Assembly: GCA_002914845.1 (NCBI GenBank)
Contig: JXTC01000318.1
Span: 273,951-337,950 of the forward strand
Direction: 5' to 3'
Source of the DNA: Trema orientale
Lineage: Eukaryota; Streptophyta; Magnoliopsida; Rosales; Cannabaceae
Length of the DNA stretch: 64,000 bases
Below are positions 45,972 to 59,800 of the stretch, piece after piece. The translations under genes and the position numbers were made by a program. The first letter of the stretch is position 1. Every line of letters starts with the position of its first letter. The notes below the pieces were generated by a model. It was not told where the DNA came from. It searched no databases and saw only the letters and a program-made list of their open reading frames with translations.

Positions 45972-48228
45972 TTGGTGGGCTTTGACAGATGTCGATACCT
46001 CATTGGTGGAGTTACCGTGGTCCCCCTGCAAACTCTCGGCAGTCACAAGATCAAAATTTTTTGGGAAAGTTGGACGGTTCAGATCAGATGGGTACTATAC
46101 TTGGTGGGGCCAGTACAAGGTGGAGTGGAACTACATACTGAGAGAGAGACACGATTCTTTTTTTTTTATTTATTTATTTTAAATTATATATTTCTTTTGG
46201 CAAACAATTCATATTTTTCTTTCTTTTCCTCGATAAATTTCTCCACATATGTATTATGTAATTGACCAAAATTTGGTGACCAAATGGTTCACATATAGAC
46301 ATAATCATAGTATAGACATAAATAAAATTCTGCAAGAATGTGGTAGTTATACTTATATGTTGGTTGTCCATTGAAAAAAAAAAAGGTTATACGTTGGCTG
46401 GACAATAAAATGACGATAACATTAGACAATGCTGTCATTCATTAGTCACTAGCCGTAAGTCAATTGCCCGTGAAATTAATCACTAGTTTTGTCCCTCTCG
46501 TTTATTGCTTTATTTTTAAACTAAACCACTGATTTAATTGGGTGATTTAAAACTGATAAGTGTCCTATAAAATGAAAAAAAAAAAAATCAATAATAAGTA
46601 GAGAGATTAGGGAGAACTAGTACACTAGAGATGCAATAATGGGAGATCATTAAGAATCTAAGACACGAGATGCAATAATCATGGAGAATTTCTAGAAGGC
46701 GTTAATGTGTGTCAAAAGTTGGACAATGCTCAAAGAGAATGCAAATAGATTGAAGATGATTGGATTAGAGATATTTTCGAACTTGGATATTACAGATGGT
46801 CTTAATGGAATAACCAAAATATATCCAGTAATACTAACTGTTGACGGAGATTTTGTTAACAACGAATTTAGAAAATTAGAAAATTACAAGATGTGACTTG
46901 TGTGTGAAAATGATTGATAAAATAAAATAAAATAAGGAGATAAAAATTTTATAATAGTTCAGTCCTAAAAAAGATAAGCTTACGTCCACTGTTCTTCAAT
47001 ATTTTCTGGAGAATTACATGAGTTTTTCTAAGTCTCAAGGTGAGAGCAAAGAGAATTACAGTGTATAGTGAAGTGATTGAGAGATGATTGTTAGATAATA
47101 AATAATGAGACTCAGCCCTTTTTATGTAGATGAGAGTGGCTTAACGTTTTCCATTTGTAAAAATGGGAAAGTACATAATCAGAAAATACAATTTCGAGTA
47201 AAAACACATAATTGGGTAATAACTAATAAATAAATTGCTTAATTTCTATTCAGAAGCTTATTTCCCTTTCTTCGCAGATTACCCGTTTGAAGAAGCTTGA
47301 TTTTTTTTTTCCCGCTGGTCGCACATTATCCATTCGAAGAAGGTCATACTTTGATAAAAAAAGCACACATACGACCTGACACATTTATCTTAGTTATTAA
47401 CTTTCTTTCTTTAGCGTTGACCAAGATATAGATTCAAGATCACACAACATTAATATTTTTTTTTTCCCTTTTGTATTCTCATTTTCTCTTGTTGTGTAGA
47501 TGTTAAAATATACAATAATCTCTTATGGTGTAAAAATGTTAAAATACACTATCATTTACTTTGGGTAGGTTCCAATCTATTTAATACAAGGGCTTAAGCC
47601 TCGTTCAGAGTATCATTGTTTGAAAGCTAGCTCATTGTCGTTTTTCTATTTGAACGACATACCAAGTCCATTACAATTCACTATTCACCCATTAGTATTA
47701 GTCCGTTATGACACATCTACCTATGTCACTTGCTCCAAGGATGTGAGAAAATTACAGCATCACACTTAATTTATGTTAAAATTACATTAACATTCCCTAA
47801 GGGATCGAAAGCAATTAAAATTTCTTCTCTTAATTGTGTTATTCTTTCGATTTGAACAATTAACTAGAGGGGTGTATTTGTAAACTTTTTGAAGTTTAAG
47901 GGGTTAGTGTAAATAATTCTGGTCGAGAGATGCCAATGTCAATTTGATGCAAAAAGCGGGAGGGAGGCGTCATGTTAGTTTTTCAATAAAATTAGCAAAA
48001 ATTTAGCATGTTATAAAGGAACAAAAAAGATTGAAATGCGTCCAAGACACTCGTCTTGGTCCAAGAAGAGTGTTGTTCCTCGTTTGATACGACTACGACC
48101 GCGTTCCCCTTTAAGCTTTCCACCTTTCAAACCCAATCCTAATCATTTTTCACCTCAACAAACGCACCCTTATTCCTTCTTTCTCCTCCCCTCTACGCTC
48201 TAACAGCTCAGTCTCAACCTCTTTCGCC
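45972..48228. other. Gene-free region between GT47 and FPGS genes, with an LTR-like patch
   Basis: No gene is supported. About 46900-47340 resembles part of a plant retrotransposon LTR (AGTTCAGTCC, TAAGCTTACGTCCACTGTTC, GTCTCAAGGTGAGAG), but no coding part, matching second LTR or clear ends are visible. The right part (about 48100-48228) is CT-rich leader of the first FPGS gene. Confidence 0.35.
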
Positions 48229-48338
48229 ATGGCCGAAGGTACAGAGCTCCATCTCCATTTTCCTCTCTTTATCATTACTTCATATTCAATTTTTTTCATT
48301 TTCAACTAGATTTTGAATCTTACTACCATTTTACATAC

Positions 48339-48369
<31 letters not shown>

Positions 48370-51300
48370 TATGAAGATGGACCTAAACCATCTCCATTCG
48401 AAGAAGCCATGGATGCCTTGTCTTCTTTGATTACCAAACGCACTCGCGCCGATAAGACCAACAACGGCGACCGATTCGAACTGCTTTTTGATTATATAAA
48501 GGTAATGTATTCGTTTCTTGATTGGTATACAGAGATATGAACTAGTTAATTTTTTAAAAGATTCATTGGTTTGAATTAGTGTGTTTGAGCTCAAATTTGA
48601 GTATATTAATGGTGTTTGTAATTCAATTGATAGATGCTGGATTTGGAGGAGCCAATATCCCAGATGAAGGTTATCCATGTAGCTGGCACAAAGGGAAAGG
48701 TGCCAAAGTCCTCTGTTCCATTCGTTTCTTAGGATGTTACAATATAGATTTTATTTATTTATTTATTTACGAACTTTATGGAAATTTAAATCTTGTTTTG
48801 TAGCTGGGAATTTTCGTAAAAACCATAAATTTACACATACTTGTTTCTAATATGTGTATAATGCTGATTATTCTTCTGTTTGGGTGTAAAAGGGATCCAC
48901 CTGCACCTTCACAGAATCTATATTACGTAATTGTGGCTTTCACACTGGACTTTTCACCTCTCCTCATCTCATTGATGTCAGAGAAAGGTTTCGTTTGGAT
49001 GGGTGAGTTTTGGGAAATCCATACGTGGGCTATTATTATATTTTTGTAGTTATCAAGTTAACTTTTGTTTTCTTTCTCTGGTATATAAATTTGAGAGAGT
49101 CGGAATTTGTTTGACCACTATTGTTGAATTTATTTATATGGCATTGAGTTAGGATTCATTCAAACTTTATTATTTTGCTGAGTTTCTTGAGTAAATTATT
49201 GACTGTCTTTGATACCCAAAAACGTACTTATTGGTTTAGGGGCAGTTGAGTTATATGCGTATTTCCTTTCCCATATTAGAAGGTGCACTAATTAAATTTT
49301 CTCATTTTTGCTGGAGACTTCAGTGTGGACATATGTGAGGAAAAATTTCTAGCATATTTCTGGTGGTGCTTTGATAGACTAAAGGTAAGATTTTTGCCCT
49401 TGTTTCATTCCCCTGCCCCGCCATCACCCTCCAAAACCCCTTTTCCTTTGTTAAAAACCTGAACTCAAACTTTGTAAAGGGTATTTTGTGAACTGTATCA
49501 ACAATCGGAAATGTTGCATCCTCCACTCCCTCTCTCGTCCCGGGTCTTTTTTCTTTTAACTATCAGTAATTTTGAACTCTAAATATTTACACCCTTGTAA
49601 TTCTTTGTATCCAGGAAAAGGCCACTGAGAATATACCAATGCCCACTTATTTTCGCTTCCTTGCATTGCTTGCCTTCAAGATATTTGCAGCAGAGCAGGT
49701 TTGATGTGTGTCATTTTACATTCGAAAACATACTGATTCATTTAAAATCCTAACCATCCTTAAACTTGCAAGAGAGATCAATGAACCAGAACAGAGGGAA
49801 AAAAAAAAAAGAAAAATCTTAATGTGATCTTTCATCCAGGTAGATGTTGCTATCTTGGAAGTTGGGTTAGGAGGAAAATTTGATGCAACAAATGTGGTAT
49901 GTACAATTCTTGTTTGTGAAATAAATCAACTAATCACTCTTTACAGTACTAGTTTTAAGTGTAGATGATCGTAATGTTTCAGGTTGAGGCGCCCGTTGTA
50001 TGTGCTATAACTTCTCTTGGGTATGACCACATGGAAATTCTTGGTTAGTTTTCTGTTTCTGTTAACCTAGGTACTAGCATGTCATGTGGTCATTTGTTGA
50101 TGCTTACCTGAATATTGCAAATATATGTGGACGAGAATATTAATCTGTTGATGCTTACCTGAATAGCTTTGTGATAACACTATGTATTCACTCATGACAG
50201 GCAATATAAATATATTAGTGTTTGTCATAACGACTAGGGATTTAAGATAGACTACAGATGAGTAAATTGCACACACACATACACACACATATATATAGAT
50301 GCATTCTTGCTTGCGGTATCTTACACTCTATTGTTTTAATGGTTCCATCTGGTGTGCTTTAGATTAGTACCGCGATAAAATTATTTTAGTATTGTTGAGC
50401 CTGATATATGATCTGTTAGTTAACGTTTCTTTTGTTGATGCTGTTAACAGGTAATACCCTTGGAGAAATTGCTGGGGAGAAGGCTGGTATCTTCAAGGTG
50501 CACCTTTCAAGCACGTGAAACTTTAATTGTTTCTATTGTCTAACAAAACTTGCAGTCATCTCTCCTGATCTGTAACTTTTTTTCCTCTCTTGGAATACAG
50601 TACCGTATTCCTGCATTTACTGTGCCTCAACCTGATGAAGCAATGAGAGTACTAGAGGAGAAAGCATCTCGACTGGATGTAAGTTGCACTCTTCTTTTGC
50701 TTGTTAATCTCTCTTTCCTCTCTCTCTCTCTCTCTCGCTCTCTAAAGGATGTGAAAATTAATGATTCAGGTCTCTAAAGGATGTGAAAATTAATGATTCA
50801 GGTCTTGACTCAAAAATTGATGGTGCAAGGCCAATACTGTTAAAATGGGAAAAAAGTTTGGCTATTATTATGAAAGCTTGATGCTTTTCCTGTTATGAGA
50901 TATAAGTTTTGTGCCAAATCCTAAGTCTGCAAGTTCTTGTTATGTCATAAAGAACTTGCATATCTAACAAGCATTCCACCTATCTTAAAACTCTGTACAA
51001 GGTGAGAGGGTCAATCCAGGAGATTAGGAGTATACTTATGTATGTGCATTTATTTATATCCTTCAATGTGCTGAGGAAATGATGCTGATTATAGGTACCG
51101 CTTCAAGTGGTGTCACCATTAGATGCCAATTTGCTCAATGGTTTAAAACTTGGGCTTGAGGGCGACCACCAATATGTTAATGCTGGTCTTGCCATAGCAC
51201 TATGCTCTTCTTGGCTTCAGAGAACTGGTCATGTTGAAGCTGCGCACCTGGAAAATACTGTAAGTTCTACAAATGATACTTTTTTCTCTAAATGCCCAAG

Positions 51301-52833
51301 TTGTATGTTGATTGACTTCTTTCTATTTCTGCATGGAATAGAACTCTTTGCCAGAGCAGTTTATAAAAGGATTAACAACAGCCAGTTTGCAAGGACGGGC
51401 TCAGATTGTCCCTGATCGATATATTGACATCGACAACCCTGGAGATCTTGTGTTCTATTTGGATGGAGCCCATAGCCCAGAAAGCTTAGAAGTATGTGCT
51501 AGATGGTTTTCTCAACAAGTCATAAGTTATCAACCACAGGATAAATCCTCACACGAATTGGTAAGCAAGCACCTCAATGAACGAGCCTGGAAGAAATCCA
51601 CTCAGGTTGAGTACAAAACAACCATTCCTTGTGCAATTTAAGTTTAGATAGAATATCCATTTTACAAAACTACTGCAGGGGCAATTTATGTATGGATATC
51701 CTGGGGCTTTATTGCCCTCACTTACAACCTTTCCTTGTGGCGTATTTTTTTAAAAATTTTAAATTCTGAATTCTTTTCTTCTTGCAATGATTTAAAGTTA
51801 ATAATGAATCCATTGCAGATACTGCTGTTTAATTGTCTGTCGGTACGGGATCCTCAGGTGCTTCTTCCACGGCTGATGGAAACATGTGCTAGTCATGGTG
51901 AGTACTTGACCAAGACAAGACACGTCTTTGGATAGCTATGATGATCTCTTGAACTTTTTTGTCAAACTTATTACGTCACAAATTTCTAGATCCAACTTGA
52001 ATTCCATGATCTAGAATCATCACTATAAGAATGGACAAGCTTAGAAATTTTGCAAAATATTGAACGGTCAAAAACTAAGTCTGAAGATCTGTCAGAAGAA
52101 AGTAGAAAAGGGGCTTGTGATATGAAGAGATTCTCTCTAAACAGAAGTACAATAGGGATTTTTAATTTCTTATCAAAAAAAAAGAAGAAAAAAATAGGGA
52201 TTTTTAATTGAATTCATAAATATCTGTCTGAAATTTTAGGTGTCCGCTTCAAGAGGGCGCTCTTTGTACCTAACATATCGGTCTATAACAAGGTTGGAAC
52301 TCATTCTTTGCCACCAACTGAAGTTGATTTGTCGTGGCAGTTCACTCTTCAAAGGATATGGGAGAACCTCATGCAGTCAAACAAAGGTAAGATAAAGAAA
52401 TCAATAATGATAAGTAAACTCATTTGGAAGAAAGGATATCTATAAATTACGAGTTTGGATTCTTTTAATTAGTATTAATACGTATCACAAATCAGGAGGT
52501 GATGACAGGCCAGCAGAAGCTGTTGGTGAGGACTTAAAGGATGACCCGGAAATGTGTGTCAGAAGTGGTGAAACTAGTGCAGTATTTTCTTCTCTCCCAT
52601 TAGCTATTAAATGGCTCCGGGACACTGTCCGGCAGAACCAATCTGCTCGTTTCCAGGTAATGCTGATTCTTTTGGTACTCTCTCCCACAATTGGGCAGGA
52701 GAATCTTATTCACTGACTGCATACATTTTTAAATTCTCATATATAACTTAAAATTTTCTTCTTGATTTATTAGGTCCTTGTGACTGGTTCTTTACACCTT
52801 GTGGGTGACACGTTGAGATTGGTCAAGAGGTGA
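48229..52833 (+). CDS. FPGS (FPGS3/DFD-like): Folylpolyglutamate synthase, copy A (cytosolic type)
   Basis: Sixteen exons: 48229-48238, 48377-48501, 48634-48699, 48893-49002, 49324-49384, 49615-49698, 49840-49896, 49983-50043, 50451-50497, 50601-50678, 51095-51259, 51342-51605, 51819-51897, 52240-52386, 52496-52656, 52774-52833; 524 aa. The enzyme adds glutamates to folates using ATP (Mur ligase fold). Visible motifs: P-loop AGTKGKGST (62-70), [24 protein letters not shown] (159-170), [18 protein letters not shown] (Lys202 matches the carbamylated Lys of FolC), and DGAHSPES (329-336) in the C-terminal domain. The protein starts MAEDG and goes straight into the catalytic domain, with no transit peptide, so it should be cytosolic, as in Arabidopsis FPGS3. 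The first coding exon is only 10 nt. Intron 10 has a perfect 32-bp tandem duplication (50739-50802). All introns are GT-AG. Confidence 0.95.
50739..50802 (+). repeat. Exact 32-bp tandem duplication in FPGS-A intron 10
   Basis: TCTCTAAAGGATGTGAAAAT plus TAATGATTCAGG is present twice head to tail. Copy B of the gene has the single-copy form of the last part (AAAATTAATGATTCAGGTCTTGACTC at about 58189). The duplication is therefore specific to copy A and recent. Confidence 0.85.
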
Positions 52834-53851
52834 GGCATTAAATCAAGTCTAAACACCCCCCACCCCACAAGTTGAGGGTGCTTTTACCATAACAGGGCAG
52901 AAGAGCTATATCATCCTAGGCAGAAGAACTGTATCATCTCTATTTTTCCAAGCCATGTTTTTCCTTGGTCTAAGTAAGGCTCGATATGCGTCCACACAAT
53001 TCCAAAACTGCGAGCAAAATATCAAGTCAGGCATCCACGGGCATGAAAAATATCATGCTAGCAAAAATCGGTCTTTTTTTTTTTTTTTTTTTGGGGTTGT
53101 AAAACAATTTGCAAGACGAGCGTTTTATTAATCCACCTCAAATTATATCAAATATCAAGTTATCAATTCAGGTGCTGTTTGTGTTTTAGTCTAAGGTAAT
53201 AGATAAGCTATTAGGAAGTGTTAGATTGAACCTTGTATACGTTAAACAACATAAATAGACCAAACCCAAGCACCAACGCTGCCTAGCAGAATAAACAAAT
53301 GATATTAGACGTTTACCACACGCTTCACAACGAACTACTCACGGACATGCGTAATGAATTTGGTCCCTTGAATGCTAATCTTCATCTTCACAAGTCAATT
53401 CTTTGTGAAATCACACTCCTACCTTATTAGTGTATTTATTTAATTTGTTAGTATCAATTTATGCTAAATAGTACTTGTAACACATGCTTATTATCTCTTG
53501 GTTCAAGAATATTAAAGAAAGTAGTTCACACCTTTACGAATTGGATTCGATATAGGCTATGAGAATGGGGTCTGTTACTTTTTTTTTTCTTCCCGGGTAA
53601 TTTTAAGGGTGTTAGTGTGGATGTTTTTGGTTGAAACATGTTTTATTGTAGTTTTACATAAAATATGGGGCCGTCAATGAAAATTTCTATGGATTCCGTT
53701 TTTAAGTGCGGCGACGTTAGCAAATCCAATTAGCATTATAAAAAGGGAATATATTCAAACCCAATTTCACATTTTTCATCTCTTTCTCTAACGTCTCGGG
53801 CTCGGCCTTAGTCTCAACCTGAAAGCTCTTTCACTTACACCCCGAATCGCC
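52834..53851. other. Spacer between the tandem FPGS genes
   Basis: About 1 kb with the 3' UTR of copy A and the promoter/leader of copy B. A T-run lies at 53070-53090. I see no other gene. The leader just before the second ATG (TAGTCTCAACCT, CTCTTTC, CGCCATGGC) resembles that before the first (CAGTCTCAACCT, CTCTTTC, CGCCATGGC), so the duplication included part of the upstream region. Confidence 0.5.
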
Positions 53852-56800
53852 ATGGCTGAAGGTACAGAGCTCCAGCTTCGTCTTCTCTGTTCATCATTTA
53901 CTTGTTCATATTCTATTTTTCTTTTCCAATAACTAGAATAACCGTACGTTGCGTCTTACTTACTGCTTTGTGTGAAGATGGGAATGGATCTCTCATCAGA
54001 CCTCAGCCAACTCCATTCGAAATGGCAGAGGATGCCTTGTGGTCTTTGACTGCGAAACGCATACGCGCCGACAGGACTGGCGATCGATTCGACCTACTTT
54101 TTCATTATATTAAGGTTTTTGTTCTATATTTGATTGGTACGCAAAAGCTAATAAGGGTTAACTTCGAAAAAATAATTATCTGAACTATGAATTTTCTGTA
54201 ATTTTAACCATATTATTTTTTGGTTCGTGCAAAATTATATTAATTGACCAAAAAGTTAAACACAGAATTCAAATGGTTGTTTATGCGTACAAAGACCTAA
54301 AATCTAAGCAATCAATGCAAATCACATAATTTGTAATCAGAAGATATTTGTAGATATTTTAAATGTGAAGGTGTAATTTATCACAAGTTAAAAGACAGTT
54401 AAAACTGTAGAGAGTCAATGACTATTTTTTTTTTTCACAGTTTAACTCAAACTAAGAATTATTATTTCTCCTTTTTTTTTTTTCATTGGTTTGAATTATT
54501 GTGTTTGAGCTCGAATTTGTATATATTAGTAGTATTTGGATTAAATAATAGATACTGGATTTGGAGGAGCCAATATCCAAGATGAAGGTTATTCATGTGG
54601 CTGGTACAAAGGGGAAGGTACCAAATTCTTCTTTTCCATTCGTTTTTAGATTTGATATATTACATTGTAGGGTTTTTGTACTTATGCTCTTGTTTTGTAG
54701 CTGGGATTCTTGTCAAAACAAAAGATTTACACATACTTGTTGCTATATTTGTTTCTACTATGTTGTGATGAAGCTGATTATTCTTCTGTTTGGGGTGGAA
54801 AAGGGATCCACCTGTACCTTTGTAGAATCTATATTACGTAATTGTGGCTTTCACACTGGACTTTTTACGTCTCCTCATCTAATTAATGTCAGAGAAAGGT
54901 TCCGTTTGGATGGGTGAGTTTTTGAAATCCATACGTGAGCGCTATTGCATCTTTATGTTTATTAAGTTAACTTTGATTTTTTTTTTCTGGGTATGTAAAT
55001 TTGATAGTCAGAATTTGTTTGACCACTATTGTTTATTTAATAATTTATTTTACATTGCTTTATATTGGGCACAGGATATGTTCAAACTTAATTATAATGC
55101 TGAGCTTCCTGCGTAAATTATTCTCTGTTTTTATCGTCTGTTTTTGTAATACACAGAACGTATTTCAGTTGTTAATTTATTGGTTTCTGTTAGTTGTTTA
55201 GGGGCAATTGTGTTTTATGCGTATCTCTTTTCCCATGTTAGAAGGTGCTCCAATTAATTTTTCTCATTATTGTTGGATGCTGCAGTGTGGACATATGTGA
55301 AGAAAAGTATCTAGCATATTTCTGGTGGTGCTTTGATAGACTAAAGGTAACTTTTTTGCCCTTATTTCATCCCACCCTCACCCTCACCTTCACACTCGCA
55401 CTCATTCCCCCACCCCACACTTTTATTGCCCTTTGTTGAGAACCTGAACTCAAACTTTGTAAGGGGTATTTGTAAAGTTTATCAACAATTGGAGATGGGG
55501 CATCCCTCCCCTTTTTCTCTCCCTGGGTCTGCTTTTGCTTTTAATGTGAGTTTCCCTTCGTATAATGTTAAACATTTACATCATTGTGATTTTATATCCA
55601 GGAAAAGACTAGTGAGGATACTCCAATGCCTCATTGCTTTCGCTTCCTTGCATTGCTTGCCTTCAAGATATTTGCAGCAGAGCAGGTTTGATTTTACATT
55701 TGAGGACAGGCTGATCCATTTAAAATCCTATCCATCCTTGAACTTGCAAGATCTGTCAATAAACTGGAATAGGGAAAAAAATAAAAAAATTTCTTGAGGT
55801 GATCTTTCATCCAGGTAGACGTTGCTATCTTGGAGGTTGGGTTAGGAGGATTATTTGATGCAACAAATGTGGTATGTACAATTCTTGTTTGGCAAATAAA
55901 TCAACTAATCATTCTTTATAGTATTAGTTTTTAAATGTAGATGATTATAATGTTTCAGGTTGAGGCACCCGTTGTGTGCGGTATAACTTCCCTTGGGTAT
56001 GACCACATGGAACTTCTTGGTGAGTTTTCTGTTTCTGTAGCCTTGATACTAATCCGTGAAACTTAATGCATGATATGCAAATATAAGTGTATGGGAACAT
56101 TAATTTGTTGATGCCTTCATGAATAGCATTTTGATATTAGGCAATCTAAATACTGTAGTCTGTCACGCCAACTGGGGCTAGCTCAGTTGGTCCAAGGTTT
56201 GAGGGTTGTGTGTGTGTTTGTGGGGTCAGGGGTTCAAACCTTGGTAGTGTGTGTGTGTGTCATTTTCCTTTAATTTGTAGTAAGTGGTGGTCATTAGTTA
56301 AGTCCCACTTAAAAAAAAAAAAAAAAAATACTGTAGTCTGTCATAGTGACTAGGGATTTCAGATACACTACGTATCGATAAGCTGGAATAAATTTTCATG
56401 TTGATATATATACTTCTTGCTTGTGTTATATTACACTACTATTACACTGCACTATTTTAGTCATTCCATCTTGAGGATTGCTTTATATTTGTAGCTTGAT
56501 AAATTATAACTAATTTTGTATCTATGTTTTAAATTGATTACTTGTGTGTTACTTTGAAATTAGAAGGGACCAACTGGAATCAAAGTTGCTGAAGTTTACA
56601 GACTTGAATGTATATAACCGAATTTAAATAACTGAAAAGATAAAGGACTAGTTGATTGGATTTAAGGATGCAGAAATGTAAACTGGATTTAAAGATATTG
56701 GAAAGTAAATTGCTGGAATTTAAAGTACTTGGAATGTAAATGACTCAGAATTGAAGGTACTGAAATTTAAATGGGACAAGGTTACTGGAATTAGTATAAA

Positions 56801-59800
56801 CAGGAATATTTAAAGTTCTGAAATGAAGGAACTGAAATTAAAGTGCTGAATTGTAAATAGTAAGATGAAAATGAGTCGTTCATTTCATTAAGTTGTCCTG
56901 GAGTACAAAGACTACCATGAACATAAGTGAGTTGGGGCCTTTTATGGCTCAACCCTTATAGTCTCTTTGAACTATTGTAAAATATGTATGAAATGCATGG
57001 ATTTACTGAAGAGGGTGTAAAATGGTTTATGTATATGTGAAGATCATCATTGATCATACAAGTGAGAGTGATAGAATAGGCTTTGTGATGTGCAAAATCT
57101 CATAAAATGTGAAATTCAATCTAAAAGACTGATCTTAGATAATGCACGAGTGTTTGGTGAGATTTCTAGACTATCGGGTAGAATGAAATGCTTGGGAACA
57201 GCCTTTATGTAGAAACAAGGGCTGATCGTGCATGCAAAGCCTAAAAGAGATGGTTTCTTAGGTGCAAATACCGTTAGATGCTTGATCTTGGGGTAAGAAC
57301 ACCTAGAGGCTCTGTGATGATTTGATGCAGAACTTAAGCTATCAGGTGGAGGCAAACTGAGAAAAGTTGCTAGTTTCAGAGGCTGCAGCAAAGAGAACGT
57401 GAAAAGGCAGAGAGAAATGAGAGAGAATGGCTGAAGTGTGTGCGTAATTTTGTGATTTTGTGAGGTTGAGAGCCTCCTATTTATAGGCAAAGAGTTGCTC
57501 TTAACTCTTGCTCACTAAGGAAACTCCTAGAAATTAGTGGGGGGTTAAAGGGTAGATTTCTTCTGCCAAGTGGCAGAAAGTAGCTATTCTTTTTCGGATT
57601 TGCATTTCCAAGGTGAGTTCTTCACATGGCTTAGGTTTGCAACAGCCAATGGAACTAATCTAGGACCACGAGATCCTAAACTTTATTTAGGACTTCTAAT
57701 TCTAAGCTGGACAGGTGGCTCTGCTGCTGCCGCCTGTCCGGTTTCACTCTAAAAACAGTGAACTGCAAGTGGGTTTCTATCCAGTTTAGAGGTTCTGTGA
57801 CTGCATGAAAACAGTAATGAATGCAAAACCACTTCTTCAATCCCCTTAAGTATCTTTAAATTAAGCTTTTCTTTTGTTGATGCAATTAACAGGTAATACT
57901 CTTGGAGAAATTGCCGGGGAGAAGGCCGGTATCTTTAAGGTGCTTTTTCAAGCATATGAAAACTGGAATTACGTAGTGTCTAACAAAAGTTAGTCATCTA
58001 TACTTCTTGGTAAATATATATTTTTTCCCTCTCTTGGAGTGCAGCATGGTGTTCCTGCATTTACTGTGCCTCAACCTGATGAAGCAATGAGTGTACTTGA
58101 GGAGAAAGCTTCTCGGCTGGATGTAAGTTGCACTCTATTTTCATTTTTTCATCCCTCGTTATTACTTTTTTTTTAAATACAGAGCATGAAAATTAATGAT
58201 TCAGGTCTTGACTCATAAAATTTGATGGTGTGAGGTCAATAATGTAAAAATGGAGAAAAAGCTGGACCGTTATGACGAAAACTTGAGGCTTTTCTTTTGA
58301 ATGAGAGACGCCCTTTCCATGTCTTCATGCACGGTTGTGCCTAAATTACGTTTGATGAGTTTTGTGCCAAATCCTAGGTCTGCAAGTTCTACATTTCGTA
58401 AAATTCATAACGTGCATTCCATCTATGATCTATCTTAAAACTCTAAACAAGGTGAGAGGTCAATCTAGGAAATCAGTACGAGTGTATGTATTTAGATGTA
58501 TGCATTTATTTATATGTTTCAATGAGCTGAGGAAATTGTGCTGATTACAGGTACCGCTCCAATTGGTGCTACCATTAGATGCCAAATTGATCAACGGTTT
58601 AAAACTTGGGCTTGAAGGTGAACACCAGTATGTTAATGCTGGTCTTGCCATAGCACTATGCTCTTCTTGGCTTCAGAGAACTGGTCATGGTGAAGCTGCG
58701 CATCTGGAACATACTGTAAGTTCTACAAATGAGAGATTTTTCTCTAAACGCCCAAGTTGTACGTTGATTGATTTCTGTCTCTGTGTGAAATAGAACTCTT
58801 TGCCAGAGCAGTTCATAAAAGGATTAACAACAGCCAATTTGCAAGGACGGGCTCAAGTTGTCCCTGATCCATATGTTGATGTCAACATTCCTGCAGATCT
58901 TGTGTTCTATTTGGATGGAGCCCATAGCCCAGAAAGCATGGAAGTATGTGCTAGATGGTTTTCTCAACAAGTCTCAAGTTATCAGCTACAGGATAGTTCT
59001 TCTCACGAATTGGTAAGCAAGCACCTCAATGAAAGAGCCAGGAAGAAATCCACCCAGGTGGAGTACATAACTGCCGTTCCTTGTGCAGTTTATGCGTAAA
59101 TATTCTATATTAGATTAAATATTTGTCCCCAAAGTGATCATGCTCAAATTAGGAGAAAAAATGGAGATTCCATGAGATAATCAAAAGTGTGTGTTTTCAT
59201 CCAAATATGCTACATATGTGAACTTTTTTTTTTTCCTTGAAGGTTCATTTCCTTCATCTTGCAATGATTTAAGGTTGTTATGAAATCCATCGCAGATACT
59301 GCTGTTTAATTGTATGCCAGTACGGGATCCTCAACTGCTTCTTCCACGCCTGATCGAAACATGTGCTAGTCATGGTGAGTACTTGACCAAGACACACCTT
59401 TGGACAGATACATATGATAATCGCTTGAACTTTTATCAAACTTATTACATCATAAATTTCTAGATAATCAAGTTTCATCCCTATAAGAATGGTTAAAGTT
59501 CTTTCAATTTAGATTCGTTGTGACTTGTGAGTTTAAAATTGGCAAGCTCAGAAATTTAGCGCTCAGAAAGTTTGCAAAATATATATTAGATGTGTTTGAA
59601 ATATATACGGGAACTTGAAACCTGGACCATTTACACACACTCACCTACGTAACAACTTGAGCACCCCAAGTGGCTGAAGTTTTGGAAAATATTGATTATT
59701 GAATGGTCAGAAACCAAGACTGAAGCTCTGTCAGAAGAAAGGAAGAAATGGCATAGGATATGAAGAGATTATCTTTAAAGAAAAGTATGGAACTTTTAAT

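Noticed and set aside
46705-46896. 63-codon plus frame downstream of the GT47 gene
   Set aside because: No family resemblance and AT-rich chance-like composition.
57116-57490. 124-codon minus frame
   Set aside because: It lies inside the 1.3-kb insertion in an FPGS-B intron and has no domain or codon pattern of a gene.
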